Of a stretch of DNA of 64,000 bases, positions 17,126 through 25,015 are shown one piece after another (position 1 is the first letter of the stretch; each line of letters starts with the position of its first letter). The notes under the pieces are model-generated. The model was given only the letters and a program-made list of their open reading frames with translations, searched no databases and was not told the origin of the DNA. Origin of the DNA: Acidilobaceae archaeon (lineage in GTDB: Archaea > Thermoproteota > Thermoprotei_A > Sulfolobales > Acidilobaceae); NCBI GenBank assembly GCA_026413755.1, contig JAOAKH010000006.1, forward strand, positions 1 to 64,000, given 5' to 3'. A program made the translations under genes and the position numbers.

Positions 17126-17455
17126 ATGCCTACGGTACACTTAGCTATTCCAGACAAGACCTACGAGGAGCTGAGGACCAGGGCTAGCGAGATGGGCATT
17201 CAGGTCACAGATCTCATAAAGCTCTACATAAAGCAGGGGCTGGAGCGCGGCTATGCCGAGGAGGGGGGAGCTGCTAACGCGCTCTCAAAGAAGGTCGATC
17301 GGGTGGAGAGGGACACGAGGGTTAAGATTACCTACCTGGAGGGCAAGCTGAGGGAGCTGGAGGAGACGCTCTTCTACGTCATAGAGAGGATCGAGATACT
17401 CGAGGAGTCAATAGCCGAGTACAAGAGCAGGAAGAGGGCAGAGGAGAGCGTTTAG
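17126..17455 (+). CDS. ribbon-helix-helix protein with C-terminal coiled coil
   Basis: 109 residues from the ATG at 17126; a purine-rich AAAGGAG lies at 17112-17118 and TTTAAAA at 17086-17092. The N-terminal MPTVHLAIPDKTYEELRTRA with VTDLIKLYIKQGL is an RHH fold. Residues about 55-105 are a heptad-like coiled coil (VERDTRVKITYLEGKLRELEE region). This layout suggests an oligomeric DNA-binding or chromosome-associated protein; the partner is unknown. Its stop overlaps the convergent DUF1152 gene by 4 bp. Confidence 0.7.
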   Translation: MPTVHLAIPDKTYEELRTRASEMGIQVTDLIKLYIKQGLERGYAEEGGAANALSKKVDRVERDTRVKITYLEGKLRELEETLFYVIERIEILEESIAEYKSRKRAEESV

Positions 17456-18465
17456 CAGATGATGGGGGAGCAGCCGGCGAGGAGTAGCCTCCTCCTCCCC
17501 TCCCTCCTGAGCTCAGCTATGGGCACCGGCCTCTCGCTCTGCCTCGAGGAGAGGTCCTCCTCTAGATCCAGCTCCGTGTAAACGCACCTGGAGTTCAGCC
17601 TCTCCCGCGCTTCCCTCACGCTCCTGCTGCCAGCAGCAAGCCTTGCCAGCTCGCTCTGCTCGTATACAGCGCTCACCTCGAGCGCGAAGGCTACCGTAGA
17701 GAGGGGCGAGAGCTGCACCGTCCTCACCCCTCCCCTTATCTTCCTCTCGCCCATTGCTCCGGCAAAGGCTTCAAAGGGGATCTTAGAGGCCTCGCTGGCA
17801 AACAGGTGTAGATGATCTTTTAGGAGGGCGTGCTCCCTCCTAGCGAGGCCGTATGTGCCCACCAGCCCTCCCCTCCTCGCCACCCTTGCTATCCTCTCCA
17901 GCACTAGGCTTGACGGGAGCTCGCCGTCGGCGCCAGGGGAGAGGACGATCAGCAGCGAGCGGAGGCTAGAGGCCCTGAGCGCCGCGAGGCTAATCGCATC
18001 TGCAAGCGGGCTCCAGAGCTCCTCCTCGCAGCCTATCGCAACCGCGTCCCCGCCCACGTCCACGCCCAATATTGCCTCCACGCCCAGCTGCCCCAGGGCC
18101 TCGAAGGCCTCCCGCAGCCCCTCCGCCCCCTTGCTGAGGTCCAGGAAGACCGCCCTCTCGCCCAGCAGCCCCGCAGCTACGGCTATCTGGGGCCTTACGC
18201 GGTAGCCGTAGCGGTCTGCGTAGGACTCCCCTGTTACTAGCGCGGCCGCGCGCGATATGGGCTCAGCGTTCCTCAGCTGCTCCAGCGGGATAGGCCCCGG
18301 GAAAGGGTCTACTACTAGCCTCTCCCACCCAACGCTGCCCAGGAGGGGCCTGGCGCCAAGGGCCTTCAGCTTATGGTAAAACACGAGCGCCCCCAGCGAG
18401 TCGCCGCCCCCTCCTATGCCCGCCACTAGCACCCTTCTGCCTGCCAGCTCCTCCAGGGAGTCCAA
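17452..18465 (-). CDS. DUF1152 family protein
   Basis: 337 residues starting at a TTG. GIGGGGDSLGALVFYHKLKA at the N-terminus is the hallmark of DUF1152, an archaeal family of unknown function with a nucleotide-binding look. GVDVGGDAVAIGCEEELWSP is the second conserved region. The C-terminus carries Cys residues (CSPIIC). No reaction is known to me. Confidence 0.8.
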   Translation of the reverse strand: MDSLEELAGRRVLVAGIGGGGDSLGALVFYHKLKALGARPLLGSVGWERLVVDPFPGPIPLEQLRNAEPISRAAALVTGESYADRYGYRVRPQIAVAAGLLGERAVFLDLSKGAEGLREAFEALGQLGVEAILGVDVGGDAVAIGCEEELWSPLADAISLAALRASSLRSLLIVLSPGADGELPSSLVLERIARVARRGGLVGTYGLARREHALLKDHLHLFASEASKIPFEAFAGAMGERKIRGGVRTVQLSPLSTVAFALEVSAVYEQSELARLAAGSRSVREARERLNSRCVYTELDLEEDLSSRQSERPVPIAELRREGRRRLLLAGCSPIIC

Positions 18466-18498
18466 AGCATCTCCCCTCGCATGAGGGCAAGTAGGGGT

Positions 18499-19119
18499 TT
18501 AAGACGTGCGGAGGGAGTAGAGCTTCAGCAGCTCCCTCCTCTGCCTGTAGTCCGGCAGCAGCCTCGCCACGCAGCCCCAGAACTGCTTGTCGTGCCGCCT
18601 CGCTAGGAAGTGGCAAGCTTCGTGGGCAGCCAGGTACTCGAGCAGCTCGCTGGGCAGAACCGCTGCAGCTGCGCTAAGCCTTACCTCCCTCCTCGCCGGC
18701 TCTGCTGCTGCCCAGGCATACTTCATCTTGCTCAGCCTCACCGCCGCCCCCTCTAGCCCGAGGCTGCGCAGCGCTGCGGAGAGCAGCTCCGAGAACTCCG
18801 CGAGCAGCTCCTCGCCGCTCCTGCTGGCCAGAGGGAGCCGCAGCGCCCTCCTGAGCTCTAGCCTCCTCTTCCTCAGTTGCCTGAAGAGATAGGGGAGGAG
18901 CCTCCTCACCGCCCTGCGGGCCAGCGAGAGGCTGACGCCTCTGGGGACCCTCACCTCCACGTAAGTGCTGACGACAACGTACGCCCTCCTCCCCCTCCCG
19001 CGCCTGAAGATCGCCATGCGCATGTCCCCTCCCCTTAGGTCGCAAAGGCCTTTCGCAGCCCCCCTAATATCCACGCGGAACTCCAGAGAGCTTTCCGCAA
19101 GCTGGCGCCAATCATACAT
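18499..19119 (-). CDS. YgjP-like (DUF45) zinc metallopeptidase domain protein
   Basis: 206 residues. AAHEACHF is the HExxH zinc site, followed by HDKQFWGCVARLLPDYRQRR, the conserved region with the third ligand His. The upstream KYAWAAAEP and REVRLSAAAAVLP strands fit the family's SKWGSC-like region in weakened form. Function of the family is unclear; a SprT/Wss1-like protease is likely. Starts at an ATG 156 bp after aspS; the gap contains a C/D sRNA candidate. Confidence 0.78.
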   Translation of the reverse strand: MYDWRQLAESSLEFRVDIRGAAKGLCDLRGGDMRMAIFRRGRGRRAYVVVSTYVEVRVPRGVSLSLARRAVRRLLPYLFRQLRKRRLELRRALRLPLASRSGEELLAEFSELLSAALRSLGLEGAAVRLSKMKYAWAAAEPARREVRLSAAAAVLPSELLEYLAAHEACHFLARRHDKQFWGCVARLLPDYRQRRELLKLYSLRTS

Positions 19120-19193
19120 CTAAGCCGCGGGGCGGCGAGAAGGTCAAGAGGGCAGAGGTCAGCTCGCGGCGTTGAAAGCGCGTGGCGGCCCGA

Positions 19194-19251
19194 GGGGTCA
19201 GAGATGCAGGGCCTCTTCATCTATCGCTTTTCCCCGTGCTCCTCATCCCCC
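19194..19251 (-). ncRNA. candidate box C/D guide sRNA
   Basis: On the minus strand, in order: stem GGGG, one base, C box ATGAGGA (19240-19246), 12-nt guide, degenerate D' GCGA, 3 nt, C' box ATGAAGA (19214-19220), 12-nt guide GGCCCTGCATCT, D box CTGA (19198-19201), stem CCCC. C and C' each match RUGAUGA at 6 of 7 positions, and both guides have the canonical 12 nt. The terminal stem is only 4 bp. It lies in the 156-bp gap after aspS (19120-19275) and would be cotranscribed with nop5-flpA-aspS. Targets not identified. Confidence 0.55.
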
Positions 19252-19275
19252 GCGAGGGAAGAGCGCTGAGACGTA

Positions 19276-20649
19276 TTATGGCGTCAGCCTCTCCGTGTCC
19301 CTCGGCAGGAGCCTTGCCTCCCTTATGTTCTGCAGCCCCAGCAGCTGCATGGTTATCCTCTCCAGCCCCATCCCGGCGCCGCCGTGGGGAGGGGCGCCGT
19401 GCTTGAAGAACTCCAGGTAGTACTCGAAGTCGTCCTCCTTCAGCCCCTTCTCCCTCAGGTTCTGCCTCAGCCTCTCGTAGCGGTGCTCCCTCTGGCCTCC
19501 AGTGACAACCTCCAGCCCCCTCATCAGGAGGTCGAAGCCGTACGTCCACTGCGGCTCCTCCTCCTTCCTCATGGTGTAAAAAGGCCTCACCTTCCAGGGG
19601 TACTCGGTCACGAAGATCAGGTCGGACTTGTGCTTCTCCCTAGCGTAGTTCCCCAGGAGCCTCTCCCCCTCGGGATCTAGGTCCTCTCCGTACGGCACCT
19701 TTTTGCCGTACTCCGCCAAGATCTCGTAGGCCTGCCTCATTGTCACCCTCGGCACCCTCTCTGGCACCCTCAACGGCTCTGCGCCGTGCTCCTCCAGCAG
19801 CTCCTTTACCTCGTGGCTCTCCTCCGCTATCCTGCGGAAGAAGCCCTCCACGAAGTCCATCACGTCGTTGTAGCTCTCTATGAAGCCCACCTCGATGTCG
19901 AGGGAGTGGTACTCGTTAAGGTGCCGCGTCGTGTGATGGGGCTCAGCCCTAAAGACGGGGCCTACCTCGAAGACCCTCTCGAGCCCTGCTATGACGGCCA
20001 TCTGCTTGTAGAATTGGGGGCTCTGGGCCAAGTAAACAGTCTTGCCGAAGTATATAACCGGGAACACGTCTGCCCCGCTCTCTGTGCCCGTGGCAACTAT
20101 CTTAGGGGTGAAAATTTCCGTGAAGCCGAGGGCTGAGAAGTGGTCCCTGAACTTCCTCGCCACCCAAGCCTTTAGCTTGAACACCGCTGAGACCTTCGGG
20201 TTCCTCACGTCGAGCCAGCGGTACCTAAGCCTGGTGGGCAGAGTCGCCTTCGTGCTGTCGTGTACCTCGAGCGGGAGGGACTCTAGCGGCGAGGAGTGGA
20301 CCTCCAGCTCCCTCCCCAGCAGCTCGAAGCCCTCCCTCGTCGGGGCCCTCCTCAGCACCCCCTTGACGCATATGACCGCCTCCTCCCTGAGCCCCAGCGC
20401 TGCGCTGAGGGCCTCCTGAGGCGTCTCCCCCTTCTTGAAGACCACCTGCAGGGTGCCGCTCCTGTCCCTCAGCACCACGAACCGTATTGCCCCCAAGTCC
20501 CTTATCCTGTGGGCCCAGCCGCAGAGCCTCAGCTCCTGGCCCTCTAGCTCAGCTCCCCTCTTTACGGCCTCCCTTACGAACAGCTCCTTGAGCAACCCTC
20601 TCCCCAGCGAGCTGCCGAGGTGCGAGCTTATATCTCGCCCTCCTCCCAC
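19276..20649 (-). CDS. aspS: aspartyl-tRNA synthetase, archaeal type (possibly non-discriminating)
   Basis: 457 residues, class II. N-terminal OB fold (GWAHRIRDLGAIRFVVLRD), motif 2 FRAEPHHTTRHLNEYHSLDIE, and motif 3 GAGMGLERITMQLLGL. At the position after GW-A, where discriminating archaeal enzymes have Trp (T. kodakarensis W26, recalled), this has His, which is linked to relaxed Asp/Asn tRNA recognition. GTG start at 20649 overlaps the previous gene by 22 bp. A TTG at 20595, with GGGAGAGGG before it and GATATAAGC 35 bp upstream, is a credible alternative. Confidence 0.94.
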   Translation of the reverse strand: MGGGRDISSHLGSSLGRGLLKELFVREAVKRGAELEGQELRLCGWAHRIRDLGAIRFVVLRDRSGTLQVVFKKGETPQEALSAALGLREEAVICVKGVLRRAPTREGFELLGRELEVHSSPLESLPLEVHDSTKATLPTRLRYRWLDVRNPKVSAVFKLKAWVARKFRDHFSALGFTEIFTPKIVATGTESGADVFPVIYFGKTVYLAQSPQFYKQMAVIAGLERVFEVGPVFRAEPHHTTRHLNEYHSLDIEVGFIESYNDVMDFVEGFFRRIAEESHEVKELLEEHGAEPLRVPERVPRVTMRQAYEILAEYGKKVPYGEDLDPEGERLLGNYAREKHKSDLIFVTEYPWKVRPFYTMRKEEEPQWTYGFDLLMRGLEVVTGGQREHRYERLRQNLREKGLKEDDFEYYLEFFKHGAPPHGGAGMGLERITMQLLGLQNIREARLLPRDTERLTP

Positions 20650-21071
20650 CTCGCCTCTATGCTCACGAAAACGAGGCTGCCGAACTTAGCTACCAGCTCC
20701 CCAAACTGCGCCACAGAGAGCTCAGCGGCCCCCTCGGCTGAGAGCCCCAGCCCAAGCATGAGCGCCGCGAGCCTTCTCTGCCATATGTCCCCCTCCACCA
20801 GGTATCGGGAACTGCCGTCCTCCTCCCGCCTGTAGCGCAGCAGCAGGGGCACCCTCACGTTAAGCCAGAGGTAGACCGGCACGAGCTGGAGGAGCCTCTC
20901 CACCTCCTCCTCCCTGAGCCGGTGGAGGTCGCCGGAGTTCAGCCTCAGCTCCCTCCTCCCGCGCGAGAGCTCCATGAGCGTTATGCTCTCCGCCGGGAGG
21001 AGGGCAGCTAGCCTCCTCGCCTCCTCCTTCAGCGCCCTTGCCAAATACTCCCTTGCCTTCTCCTCGCTCAT
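20628..21071 (-). CDS. UPF0216/DUF61-like archaeal protein
   Basis: 147 residues; ATG overlaps the flpA stop as ATGA. LNSGDLHRLREEEVERLLQLVP followed by a VRVPLLLRY strand resembles the core of the archaeal UPF0216 (DUF61) family, whose function is unknown. The position between fibrillarin and AspRS suggests a link to RNA processing or translation, but only by context. Confidence 0.55.
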   Translation of the reverse strand: MSEEKAREYLARALKEEARRLAALLPAESITLMELSRGRRELRLNSGDLHRLREEEVERLLQLVPVYLWLNVRVPLLLRYRREEDGSSRYLVEGDIWQRRLAALMLGLGLSAEGAAELSVAQFGELVAKFGSLVFVSIEARWEEGEI

Positions 21072-21769
21072 CCTCTGTACAAAGCGTATATCATTGCATG
21101 GTCCTTGTCGAAGGGGTCCAGGTGGACCACGTCAACTATCCTGAAGCCCCCTTCCCTCAGCGTGGCTATTTCCCTCTTGTAGACCTCGCTCGGCTCTAGC
21201 GTCACGTCCACGCTCCTGGCCTTTATGGCCAGCAGCAGGTAGCCTCCCTCCTTGAGGAACAGCGAGGCGTTCCTCGTCACTATGGCCGCCTGCTCTGGCT
21301 GGGCTACGTCAGCGTAAAGCCCGTCGGTGAGCTCCACGAGGTGCCTGTACTTCTCAGGGAACCTGGCGTCTGCCAGTATGGGGTATATGTTCCTCCTGTC
21401 CCTCACCACCGTCAGCAGGTCCCTCACGACCCTCGGGGCGAACTCCACTCCATAGATAGCCCCTTTTTCCCCTATTACGTCGCTTATGTGGCTAGCCGTG
21501 GTGCCGCTGCCTATGCCCAGGTAGAGCAGCCTGTGCCCCTGCTTTATGGGGAGCTCCACGAGGCCCTTGAGGAGCGCTCCGGCCAGCTTGCTCCTATATG
21601 GGTTCCACTCCCTGTACTCAACCCCCCCTACCTTGTATATCCTCTCCCCGTAGACCCGCTGGCCCGGCACGAGGTTCTTTGTAGCTACCTTCAGGCTGCC
21701 GTCGTTGAGCTCAACTACGTATACCCCCTTCCACTCCCTGTGCTCCTCCACCCTCACTGCCTCAGACAT
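21068..21769 (-). CDS. flpA: fibrillarin, rRNA 2'-O-methyltransferase of C/D RNPs
   Basis: 233 residues. RVYGERIYKVGGVEYREWNPYRSKL is the conserved N-terminal block; LYLGIGSGTTASHISD is the SAM-binding motif; YGVEFAPRVVRDL and LADARFPEKY follow, with the catalytic Asp/Lys in DVAQPEQA and AIKARSVD. It methylates ribose 2'-OH groups at positions chosen by box C/D sRNAs, together with Nop5 (encoded 2 bp upstream) and L7Ae (not in the window). Confidence 0.97.
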   Translation of the reverse strand: MSEAVRVEEHREWKGVYVVELNDGSLKVATKNLVPGQRVYGERIYKVGGVEYREWNPYRSKLAGALLKGLVELPIKQGHRLLYLGIGSGTTASHISDVIGEKGAIYGVEFAPRVVRDLLTVVRDRRNIYPILADARFPEKYRHLVELTDGLYADVAQPEQAAIVTRNASLFLKEGGYLLLAIKARSVDVTLEPSEVYKREIATLREGGFRIVDVVHLDPFDKDHAMIYALYRG

Positions 21770-21771
21770 GG

Positions 21772-22977
21772 CTACCTCCTCCTCTTCCCCTTGGGCTTAG
21801 GTTTGGGCGGGGGCTTAGCCTCTCTCTTGGGCGGCTGGGCGTAGAGCTTCTTTATCTCCTCCACCCTCTGCTGGAGCTCCTGCTTCAGCTTTTCCCCCAT
21901 GTTCCTGCCCGTGAAGGCGTCTATCTTTGCGGCCATCGCTAGCTTTGCAGCAAGGGCCCTCGCTATCTTTCCTCTCTGCCACTTGGGGCTCCTGTTTATG
22001 TCTGGGTACTGGAATATCACGCCGTGCTTTGGCGGCCTGCCGCCCGTCCTCAGGGCCCTGAAGAGGGCCTTCTCAGCCCCCAGCACCTGTATAGTGCTGG
22101 CGGGGAGCTTGGCCATCTCCTCCAGGCTACCGGCGAGGCTGAGGAGCCTTGCGCCCAGCAGCGGGCCTACTAGCGCCGTTACGTTCGGCGCTACCTCCTC
22201 CATCACGTCGCTCGTGTAGCGAGTGAGCTCGTTGCGCAGCTCATAGAGGTCCCTCACTATTCTGGCCAGCGTAGCCACGGCTTCCACGTCGCCCTCAGAG
22301 AAGTCAGAGCCCACGCTGCCCTCGGCCGCCCTTGCTATCTTATGCGCCCTCTCCTCGCTCATGCCGAACCTCTTCAAGTTCTCCTCCGTGAAGTTGTCCC
22401 GGTGGCCTATCTCCGAGACCAAGTTCACGTAGACCTCGTGCTCCTTCACCAGCTCGTCCAGCTCTGGGAAGTGGACGCCGTACCACTCCCTCACCCTCGT
22501 GGCGAGCATGTTTATGATCTTATCTATGTCATCAATCGCCCTTATGCTCTGCACAGCCAGTAGGTCCCTCTTTGCCGCAGCCCTCCTCAGCTTTCTGCGC
22601 GTGTACTCAAGCTCCAGCTCGAAGAGCCAGCGATCCAGCTGCTCGCCGGAGGCGAAGCCTATGGAGGAAGCTATCTCCGCAAGCCTCGCCCTAGCTAGCC
22701 TGAAGGGCGCCGCGCCCCGCTCCACCGAGGCCCTGAGGCCTAGCTTTGCGAGGGCGCTTGCGGTCTCCTCGTCCTCAACAACTAGCTCCTCCCCTTTGTG
22801 TCTCTCTGCTAGCCTCTGGAGGGAGGGCGGCAGCTCCCCCCTCTCGAAAGCTAACGCTTCCTCCACTGCCTCCTCCACGCTCTTAGGGAAGGCCTCGTAG
22901 TCAGCTAGACTGCCGTCCTCCCTCAGCGCTAGGGCTCCGTACGGCGCTAGGGTCAAGTAGAGCTTCAAGCATTGCAC
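21772..22977 (-). CDS. nop5: Nop5 (Nop56/58-like) C/D RNP scaffold
   Basis: 401 residues. N-terminal domain, then the central coiled coil (about 150-250) and the Nop domain: VAPNVTALVGPLLGARLLSLAGSLEE, LPASTIQVLGAEKALF and HGVIFQYPDI. The C-terminal tail is Lys/Pro/Arg-rich (KPKPKGKRRR), as in other Nop5 proteins. It bridges fibrillarin to L7Ae and the sRNA. GTG start with an AGCTATTAAGCC element 22-32 bp upstream, so probably leaderless. First gene of the nop5-flpA-UPF0216-aspS unit. Confidence 0.97.
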   Translation of the reverse strand: MQCLKLYLTLAPYGALALREDGSLADYEAFPKSVEEAVEEALAFERGELPPSLQRLAERHKGEELVVEDEETASALAKLGLRASVERGAAPFRLARARLAEIASSIGFASGEQLDRWLFELELEYTRRKLRRAAAKRDLLAVQSIRAIDDIDKIINMLATRVREWYGVHFPELDELVKEHEVYVNLVSEIGHRDNFTEENLKRFGMSEERAHKIARAAEGSVGSDFSEGDVEAVATLARIVRDLYELRNELTRYTSDVMEEVAPNVTALVGPLLGARLLSLAGSLEEMAKLPASTIQVLGAEKALFRALRTGGRPPKHGVIFQYPDINRSPKWQRGKIARALAAKLAMAAKIDAFTGRNMGEKLKQELQQRVEEIKKLYAQPPKREAKPPPKPKPKGKRRR

Positions 22978-23021
22978 CGGCGCTGAAGGGCTAGCTAGGC
23001 TTAATAGCTTATGATGGCGCG

Positions 23022-23474
23022 GTGAAAGGAGCCTTGGCGAAGAGGGCTCTGCTGGCCCTCCTTGCAGCCCTCACGGCCGCATACGTGGCGCTGCTGGCCA
23101 TACTGCTGGCGGCGGGCGTCGTTGGCTTTTGGCTCTTCTTCGTCCTGCTGCTCCTAGCCCCCGTTGCTGTGCTCCTGCTGCTCTTCGCGGGCCTCCCGGC
23201 GCTCCTGGCTGCGCTCATAGTCCCCATAGCCCTTGGGGCAGCGCTGATCGCTATAAGCCTTAACGTAGTGCTGGCCTTCGTGCTAGCCGTTATAGTTCTC
23301 TGGCTCGGCGACATGGCCTTCGAGGAGGCCTTCTCTGTCAGCCTGCTGCCGCTGAGGGAAGAAGGGGTAGTCTGGTGGAGGGTGCTCCTGGCAATAGTCG
23401 TCTTCCTCGCTATATACTCCCTCCTGACCAGGGTATCAGTAAAGGAGGCTAGAGAACCTTTGCCTTCTGCGTGA
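23022..23474 (+). CDS. small polytopic membrane protein, unknown
   Basis: 150 residues, very hydrophobic, with four or five predicted membrane helices in the first 110 residues and a last one near 125-140. A charged break (WLGDMAFEEAFS) lies in between. GTG start. Divergent from nop5 across 44 bp. No family recognised. Its stop overlaps, as GTGA, an in-frame hydrophobic extension of gatD. Confidence 0.55.
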   Translation: MKGALAKRALLALLAALTAAYVALLAILLAAGVVGFWLFFVLLLLAPVAVLLLLFAGLPALLAALIVPIALGAALIAISLNVVLAFVLAVIVLWLGDMAFEEAFSVSLLPLREEGVVWWRVLLAIVVFLAIYSLLTRVSVKEAREPLPSA

Positions 23475-23677
23475 GCGGCTTCTCTAGGAGCTTAGCATAC
23501 CTCTTCCTGTTGTTCACCCTTGGGGAGGGCCTCTCCTTGGGCTTGGGCTCTATCTTCGGCGTCGCCTTCCTAACTTTCCCGGCCTTCGTCATGGAGCCGT
23601 GGGTTGGCATCCCTGCTCCCCTCTCTTGTTCCCTCTCAGGCCTTTTAATCCTTAGCTCCCGCTACAGCCAGGGAGCC
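23471..23677 (+). other. in-frame hydrophobic extension upstream of gatD
   Basis: The gatD frame is open for 69 codons before the likely TTG start, beginning with a GTG that overlaps the previous stop (GTGA). The translated piece has two membrane-helix-like stretches and ends in SSRYSQG. Either GatD carries an N-terminal membrane anchor here, or this is a decayed or unrelated segment. GatD homologues normally begin near the GYSGRL motif, which supports the shorter form. CCTTTTAATCC at 23641-23650 could be the TATA box of the short form. Confidence 0.4.
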
Positions 23678-25015
23678 TTGAGCGCATACGGCTACTCTGG
23701 GAGGCTTGCGCGGCTGCTGGAGCGCTTGGGCATAGAGCCGGGCGACAAGGTGAGGGTGAGGAAGGGAGGAAGGGTCCTGGAGGGCATCGTAATGCCTAGC
23801 TACGGCAGCGGGGAGGTGCTGGTGATCAAGCTGGGCAACGGCTACAACGTGGGAGTTGAGGTGGAGGAGGGCAGCATAGAGAAGGTAGGGAGAGCAGAGA
23901 GGGGGCCGCCGGGGAGCCCCGTGCCGCTGCTTGAAAAGGTGGAGGTGGGCGAGGGGAGGGTCTTCGTGCTGGGCTGCGGCGGAACTGTGGCGAGCAGGGT
24001 GGACTACGAGACTGGTGCCGTAAGGCCCTACTTAACTGCAGAGGAGCTGGCGCTCAGCTCGCCTGAGATGCTCAGGTATGCCAGGATAGAAGCAAAGCAG
24101 CTGCTCTCAATACTCAGCGAGGACATGAAGCCCAGGCTATGGGAGGAGATAGTGAGGGAGACAGCAAAGGCAATAGAGGGGGGCTACGATGGGATCGTCA
24201 TAGCCCACGGGACGGACACTATGAGCTACACCGCCGCGGCCCTCTCTTTTGCCTTCCACAAGGGCCTCCCCGTCCCCATAGCCATGACAGGCGCTCAGAG
24301 GAGCAGCGACAGGCCCAGCAGCGACGCCTCCTTCAACCTTGTGGCTGCAACGCTTGTGGCAGCAAAGGCCCCCTTTGCAGAGGTCTCCGTAGTTATGCAC
24401 GGGGAGAGCGGCGACACCTACGCGCTGGCCCACAGGGGGGTGAGGGTGAGGAAGATGCACTCAAGCAGGAGGGACGCCTTCAGGTCCGTTAACGCGAGGC
24501 CGCTGGCGAAGGTCTGGCCCTACGAGGGGAAGATAGAACTCGTGGAGAGGGAGTTCAGGCGGAGGGGAGGGGAGCTCGTGGTGGAGAACGGCTTCGAGGA
24601 GAGGGTGGCCCTCATAAAGCACTTCCCGGGCATGATAGCGGAGGTAATAGAGGCCCTTCTGGACAAGGGCTTCAGGGGGTTAGTGATAGAGGGCACTGGG
24701 CTAGGCCACGTTTCGAGCGACGCAATAGCTGCGCTAGAGAGGGCGAGAGAGATGGGGGTCCCTGTGGTAGTTTCTACCCAAACGATCTTCGGCAGGGTAA
24801 ACCTTAACGTCTACAGCACAGGGAGGAGGATGCTGGCAGCGGGCGCAATACCTGTAGAGGATATGCTGGCAGAGGTAGCATACGTGAAGCTCTCCTGGGC
24901 CCTCGCGAGGACGAGGGAGCTGCAGGAGGTAAGGAGGATCATGACGACAAACTTAGCGGGGGAGATCAGCTATTTCCACGGGATGGAGCTGTTCCCGGTG
25001 AGCCCAAATGCTTGA
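23678..25015 (+). CDS. gatD: Glu-tRNA(Gln) amidotransferase subunit D (asparaginase-like)
   Basis: 445 residues from a TTG preceded by GGGAG and a TATA-like element 30 bp upstream. After an N-terminal beta domain (GDKVRVRKGG), the L-asparaginase I fold follows: GCGGTVASRVDYETGAVRP with the nucleophile Thr, HGTDTMSYTAAALSF with the second Thr-Asp pair, then TGAQRSSDRPSSDASFNL. It supplies ammonia from glutamine to GatE. A longer form from a GTG at 23471 is possible. Overlaps gatE by 8 bp. Confidence 0.93.
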   Translation: MSAYGYSGRLARLLERLGIEPGDKVRVRKGGRVLEGIVMPSYGSGEVLVIKLGNGYNVGVEVEEGSIEKVGRAERGPPGSPVPLLEKVEVGEGRVFVLGCGGTVASRVDYETGAVRPYLTAEELALSSPEMLRYARIEAKQLLSILSEDMKPRLWEEIVRETAKAIEGGYDGIVIAHGTDTMSYTAAALSFAFHKGLPVPIAMTGAQRSSDRPSSDASFNLVAATLVAAKAPFAEVSVVMHGESGDTYALAHRGVRVRKMHSSRRDAFRSVNARPLAKVWPYEGKIELVEREFRRRGGELVVENGFEERVALIKHFPGMIAEVIEALLDKGFRGLVIEGTGLGHVSSDAIAALERAREMGVPVVVSTQTIFGRVNLNVYSTGRRMLAAGAIPVEDMLAEVAYVKLSWALARTRELQEVRRIMTTNLAGEISYFHGMELFPVSPNA

